Below, piece after piece: positions 60,561-64,000 of a stretch of 64,000 nucleotides of DNA. The position numbers and the translations under genes were made by a program. Every line of letters starts with the position of its first letter. The first letter of the stretch is position 1. Source of the DNA: DATBHW01 sp035307385 (GTDB taxonomy: Bacteria; Chloroflexota; Ktedonobacteria; Ktedonobacterales; DATBGS01); assembly GCA_035307385.1 (NCBI GenBank), contig DATGID010000102.1:173342-237341 (forward strand), given 5' to 3'. Below the pieces are notes generated by a model. That model did no database searches. It worked only from the letters and a program-made list of their open reading frames with translations, and was not told the DNA's origin.

Positions 60561-60678
60561 ATTTGGTAGCGCCGCCTTCCAGGCGGCTAGACGCTGCACG
60601 ACAACAGACGTTCCACCAAGAGGGCGCATAGCAGCATCAGCCCGACGTTGAGCCGCCTTCCAGGCGGCGCTACCAAAT
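60561..60678. repeat. Dispersed palindromic repeat, copy 9 (long form) between lysS and lysT
   Basis: Outer arms atttggta / taccaaat complementary; here both inner parts read 'gccgccttccaggcggc', so the right inner hairpin is flipped relative to other copies. Confidence 0.8.
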
Positions 60679-60691
60679 AACGGCGCATGCA

Positions 60692-61879
60692 TCAGTCTTG
60701 ATTGACTGCCTCTGGCATCACCCCGGCCCGCGCGCAGGTGCGAATGACATCATCGACGGCGGCTTGCGGCAGCGGTCCTGCATCGGCCAGGCGCTTGATG
60801 GCGGTGGCGGCGGCGCGCGCTGCGGCTTCATCCAGGGCTATGCCCAGTTCTGCCGCGCGTGCTCGCAGGGCGTGACGCCCGACCAGGCGCGAGGTGGTAT
60901 CGATATGCCGCAGCAGGCCAAAGCTGGCCGGGTCTAGCGCTTCATACGCGCCGGGCATGCGCAGCACCGCTTTGGTATGCACGCCCGCGCGATGGGTGAA
61001 GGCTGAGTCGCTGGTGATCGGGCTGTTGAAGGGGATGGGCATGCCCAGCCAGCGAGCCACGGCGCGATCAAGCTCCGGCAGGCGGGTCAGATCGTAGCGT
61101 TCCAGCAGGCCGCGCCAGCGGGGGTAGACTCCGGCGATCAAGCCGCTGAGCGAGGTGATGCCGTTGCGCTCGCCAATGCCCAGCACCGTCACATCGATGC
61201 AGTCGGCTCCCGCTTCGAGGGCGGCCAGCGCGTTGGCGACGGCGCAGCCGGTATCGTTGTGCCCGTGAAACTCGATGCCCACCTGCGGATAGCGCGCGCG
61301 TAGCTGCGCCACGCGCTCAATGATCTGCCAGGGCGTGGCGATGCCCACCGTGTCAGGCAAGCCAATGCGCTGCACGCCCGCTGCGACCACCGGGTCGAAG
61401 ACGCGCGTCAGGTCATCCAGCGGCGTGCGAAAGGCGTCTTCGCAGCTAAAGCGCGTGTAGAGGCCAGCCGCCAACGCTTGCCGTACCAGCGTGGCTGCTT
61501 CGCGGGCGACCTGCTCCAGCGAGCGCCCGTGGCTGTGGGCACGCAACTGCGGCGATGCGCCATAGAAGATGTGCACGCCTGCCACGCCTGCCGCTTGCGC
61601 TGCTTCCAGATCGGCGGTGGTACAGCGGATGTGCGCGACAATCTGGCTGCGCAGCCCCAGCGCGGCCAGGGCGCGCACGTCGGCGGCGGTTTGCGGCGAC
61701 AGCCGGGGCGAGGGCACTTCGATGATGTCCACGCCAAAGGCGTCTAGCTGCTGAGCCAGAGTCAGGCGCTGCTCCGAGGTGAAATGCGCGCCGCTGAACT
61801 GCTCGCCCTCGCGCAGCGTCGTATCGACGATGTACAGCGCGGGAACGGATGTGTATGTTGGTTCGGTGGAGTCGTTCAT
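60692..61879 (-). CDS. lysS: Homocitrate synthase
   Basis: 395 residues from 'MNDSTEPTYTSVP'; a much longer open frame upstream runs antisense-like through lysK and is not real. 'YIVDTTLREGEQFSGAHFTS', 'IEVPSPRLSPQTAADV', 'GIEFHGHNDTGCAVANALAA', 'VLGIGERNGITSLSGLIAG' and 'TGRHA'-like 'LVGRHALRARAAELG' agree with Thermus-type homocitrate synthase. It condenses 2-oxoglutarate with acetyl-CoA to start lysine synthesis. ATGA overlap with lysK. Confidence 0.92.
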   Translation of the reverse strand: MNDSTEPTYTSVPALYIVDTTLREGEQFSGAHFTSEQRLTLAQQLDAFGVDIIEVPSPRLSPQTAADVRALAALGLRSQIVAHIRCTTADLEAAQAAGVAGVHIFYGASPQLRAHSHGRSLEQVAREAATLVRQALAAGLYTRFSCEDAFRTPLDDLTRVFDPVVAAGVQRIGLPDTVGIATPWQIIERVAQLRARYPQVGIEFHGHNDTGCAVANALAALEAGADCIDVTVLGIGERNGITSLSGLIAGVYPRWRGLLERYDLTRLPELDRAVARWLGMPIPFNSPITSDSAFTHRAGVHTKAVLRMPGAYEALDPASFGLLRHIDTTSRLVGRHALRARAAELGIALDEAAARAAATAIKRLADAGPLPQAAVDDVIRTCARAGVMPEAVNQD

Positions 61880-63039
61880 GCTCGTGCTTCCTCCCGCGCG
61901 GGCGCGCTCACCAGTTCGGCCAGCGCGCGTTCCAGCACGCTGATGGCCTGGTGATATTCGGCCAGGTCGATATGTTCGTTGGGCGTGTGGTCCAGCGCCG
62001 AATCGCCGGGGCCATAAGCCAGGATGGGGCACTGCCAGACCGGCGCGACGACGTTCATATCCGATGTGCCGGTCTTGAGCTTGAACGCCGGGGTAATGCC
62101 TTCGGCACGCATGGCGCGCACAAAGGCGCTGACCAGCGGGCCACGGCGCGGCCCCTGATAAGCGACCTCCGCGGCCCGGCAGGTGATCTGCGCGCCGTCG
62201 GCCTGCGCTTCTTGCGCCAGCCAACTTTCCAGCGCGTTGGTATCGTAATCGGGCGGCAGGCGATAGCCAATCTGGAGTTCGCACCAATCGCTGAAGCCAT
62301 CGCTGCCAGAGTTGATGGAGCGCAGCGAGGGCATCAGCGCGGCGAAAAAGCTGGATTGGCTCAGCGGGGCGACATGGGCGGCGTTCCAGTCATCTGCCGC
62401 CTGCTGCACCGTTTGCCAGAAGGCGACGGCACGCGCGCATACACTCTCTTCGGGTCGGGCGGTATGGGCGACGGGTCGCTCGACGCGATACGAAACCAGC
62501 AGCCGACCCTTATAGCCGAGCGTCACGGCGCTGGCGCTGCTGGGTTCGCCAATAATCGTATAGGCCGGCTGCCAGCGTTCGAGCACAGCACGCGTGCCTC
62601 GGGAAGTGGCTGCCTCTTCCTCGACAGCCCCGACGACAATGACGGGGCGGCAGCGCGGCGTGCCGCTGGCGGCCAGTCGCCGCGTCGCCGCGATAAACGC
62701 CGCCAGCGGCCCTTTGGCATCGACTGCGCCGCGCCCATAGAGCCGCCCATCTTCGCGGCGCACCCGAATATAGCCGGGAACGGTGTCCAGGTGGCCCAGC
62801 AGCACGCAGGGCGGCTCAGGTGTCGCAACTGTCGCGGGCAGTTCGGCGATGAAATTGCCAACGGCATCCACTGCCAGCCGCAGCGCCGAGGTGCCCAGGT
62901 GGGCGCAAAGCCATTCGGAGAGCGGGCGTTCTGTGCCGGATGGGGTGTAATGCCAGAGCATGCCAGTCAGCAAGGACTCTTCGTCGGCCTGCGTCCAGGT
63001 TGGGGATGTCGGCGCGTCAACCGTTCGCTTAATCGCCAT
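61876..63039 (-). CDS. lysK: [LysW]-lysine hydrolase (LysK-type peptidase M20)
   Basis: 387 residues from 'MAIKRTVDAPTSPTW'; this start overlaps the lysJ stop by 11 bp. Motifs 'LLGHLDTVPGYI', 'YGRGAVDAKGPLAAFIAA', 'VGAVEEEAATSRGTRAVL' and 'IIGEPSSASAVTLGYKG' match LysK/ArgE-like hydrolases with two-metal sites. It should release lysine from the LysW carrier. In some organisms the same protein also serves ornithine/arginine. lysW itself is not in the window. Confidence 0.88.
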   Translation of the reverse strand: MAIKRTVDAPTSPTWTQADEESLLTGMLWHYTPSGTERPLSEWLCAHLGTSALRLAVDAVGNFIAELPATVATPEPPCVLLGHLDTVPGYIRVRREDGRLYGRGAVDAKGPLAAFIAATRRLAASGTPRCRPVIVVGAVEEEAATSRGTRAVLERWQPAYTIIGEPSSASAVTLGYKGRLLVSYRVERPVAHTARPEESVCARAVAFWQTVQQAADDWNAAHVAPLSQSSFFAALMPSLRSINSGSDGFSDWCELQIGYRLPPDYDTNALESWLAQEAQADGAQITCRAAEVAYQGPRRGPLVSAFVRAMRAEGITPAFKLKTGTSDMNVVAPVWQCPILAYGPGDSALDHTPNEHIDLAEYHQAISVLERALAELVSAPAREEARA

Positions 63040-64000
63040 GCAACACCTCTTCCAGCGCGGCAGCGACTTGCTCAACTTGCTCGTCTTCGATTACCAGCGG
63101 CGGCACCAGCCGAATGACGTAGGGGCTGGCCGTCAGCGCCAGCACGCCGCGCTCGGCCAGCGCTTTCAGTTGGGGCTGCACGTGTTCGCGCAGTTCGATG
63201 CCCAGCATCAGCCCTAGCCCGCGCACCTCGCGAATCAGGGAGGATGTGGCGGCCAGCGCTTGCAAGCGCTCCAGCAAGCGCGTGCCCAGCGCCGCCGCGC
63301 GTTCGGGCAGATGACGTTCGGTCAGTTCGTCCAGCGTGGCGATGGCCGCCGCGCAAGCCAGCGGATTGCCGCCAAAGGTGCTGCTGTGCAGCCCATTGGG
63401 GATAGTCGGCACACGCGGCCCCAGGGCCGTCGCGCCCATGGGGATGCCGCCCGCGATGCCCTTTGCCAGGCAGAGCAGGTCGGGCGTGATGCCCGCGTGC
63501 TCGCAGGCCCACATGCGCCCGGTGCGTCCGAAGCCGGTCTGCACCTCATCCAGAATCAGGAGCGCGCCGCGTTCCTGGCAGAGGCGCGCCGCTGCCTGAA
63601 GATAGTCCAGGCTGGCCGGTCTGACGCCGCCTTCGCCCTGCACGACCTCCAGAATGACGGCAGCGGTGCGCTCAGAAATGGCCGCGTCGAGCGCCGCCGC
63701 GTCGTTGTAGCGCACATGGGTATAGTCGGGGACCAGCGGCTCGAACGGCGCGCGGTAAGACTTTTCCCAGGTGGCGCTGAGCGCGCCCAGCGTGCGCCCG
63801 TGAAAGCCGCGCATCGCGGCGATAATCTGCGCGCGCCCGGTGGCGAAGCGCGCAAACTTGATGGCCGCTTCAATCGCCTCGGTGCCGGAATTGCAGAGAA
63901 AGACGCGGTTCATTCCGGCGGGCAAGGCGGCCACCAGACGCTCCAGATAGGCGGCGCGCACGTCGTTATGAAAGAGTTCGGGGCAGCTTATCAGCCGCGC
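63029..64000 (-). CDS. lysJ: [LysW]-aminoadipate semialdehyde transaminase, 5' end outside window
   Basis: The frame stays open to the window edge; 323 residues visible. Class III PLP aminotransferase: 'CNSGTEAIEAAIKFAR', 'GFHGRTLGALSATW', 'LILDEVQTGFGRTG' and PLP Lys in 'LLCLAKGIAGGIPMGA'. ArgD-like, named LysJ from its neighbours lysK and lysS. It transfers an amino group from glutamate to the LysW-bound semialdehyde. Confidence 0.88.
   Translation of the reverse strand, partial: ARLISCPELFHNDVRAAYLERLVAALPAGMNRVFLCNSGTEAIEAAIKFARFATGRAQIIAAMRGFHGRTLGALSATWEKSYRAPFEPLVPDYTHVRYNDAAALDAAISERTAAVILEVVQGEGGVRPASLDYLQAAARLCQERGALLILDEVQTGFGRTGRMWACEHAGITPDLLCLAKGIAGGIPMGATALGPRVPTIPNGLHSSTFGGNPLACAAAIATLDELTERHLPERAAALGTRLLERLQALAATSSLIREVRGLGLMLGIELREHVQPQLKALAERGVLALTASPYVIRLVPPLVIEDEQVEQVAAALEEVLHGD

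Noticed and set aside
61880..62287. N-terminal extension of lysS to 531 codons
   Set aside because: The extra 136 residues overlap lysK out of frame, are low-complexity Arg/Gly, and the true start makes an ATGA overlap with lysK.

Overview
The window looks like a chromosomal segment of a moderately GC-rich, soil-type bacterium, most likely a Chloroflexota member close to the Ktedonobacteria. This is inferred from gene content, not from a marker gene: secreted PQQ-like and 'WNG..W' propellers, GH16 and GH87 glucanases, PadR-linked pentapeptide proteins, sigma-54, and a LysW-type (alpha-aminoadipate) lysine cluster. No rRNA, CRISPR array or transposase gene was seen.

Left part (1-32.3 kb) is a mosaic of small units. 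In order: a truncated beta-propeller gene; AraC and ankyrin genes; a ferredoxin-like protein; plsC; a lacI gene next to a secreted GH16/CBM glucanase carrying matching LacI-type operators; rpoN with a zinc-ribbon insert; tRNA-Val and tRNA-Pro; two pentapeptide-repeat genes; a PadR-controlled ABC exporter; membrane and surface proteins; an AT-rich two-gene cassette (dCTP-deaminase-like protein with two membrane helices, then a nucleoside-deoxyribosyltransferase-like protein); a GH87 alpha-1,3-glucanase; an HxlR regulon with three identical operators; a class-II UvrA with a double-MerR regulator; and a three-gene PAS / histidine kinase / REC-kinase operon.

Right part (32.3-64 kb) is amino-acid biosynthesis. 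A minus-strand operon thrB-thrC (fused), lysC, asd, pheA makes threonine and phenylalanine precursors. A plus-strand series ilvB-ilvN-ilvC-leuA-leuC-leuD-ilvE-ilvD makes branched-chain amino acids and starts behind a classical attenuator: a Val/Leu/Ile-rich leader peptide followed by an intrinsic terminator. leuB lies 4 kb further on. A minus-strand lysine set (lysJ partial, lysK, lysS, lysT, lysU) closes the window.

The most unusual material is non-coding. (1) Two inverted ~1 kb copies of one element flank the thr operon (about 33.0-34.0 and 41.4-42.4 kb). Each has a central palindrome, an outward promoter, an inward promoter, a ~320-nt leader with conserved and covarying stems, and a paralogous ~150-aa ORF of unknown function. 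(2) A family of GC-rich palindromic repeats occupies at least nine intergenic sites between 32.6 and 60.7 kb, several between cistrons of the same operon. (3) The AT-rich dCTP-deaminase-like / deoxyribosyltransferase-like pair has the look of a nucleotide-sensing defence or signalling cassette.
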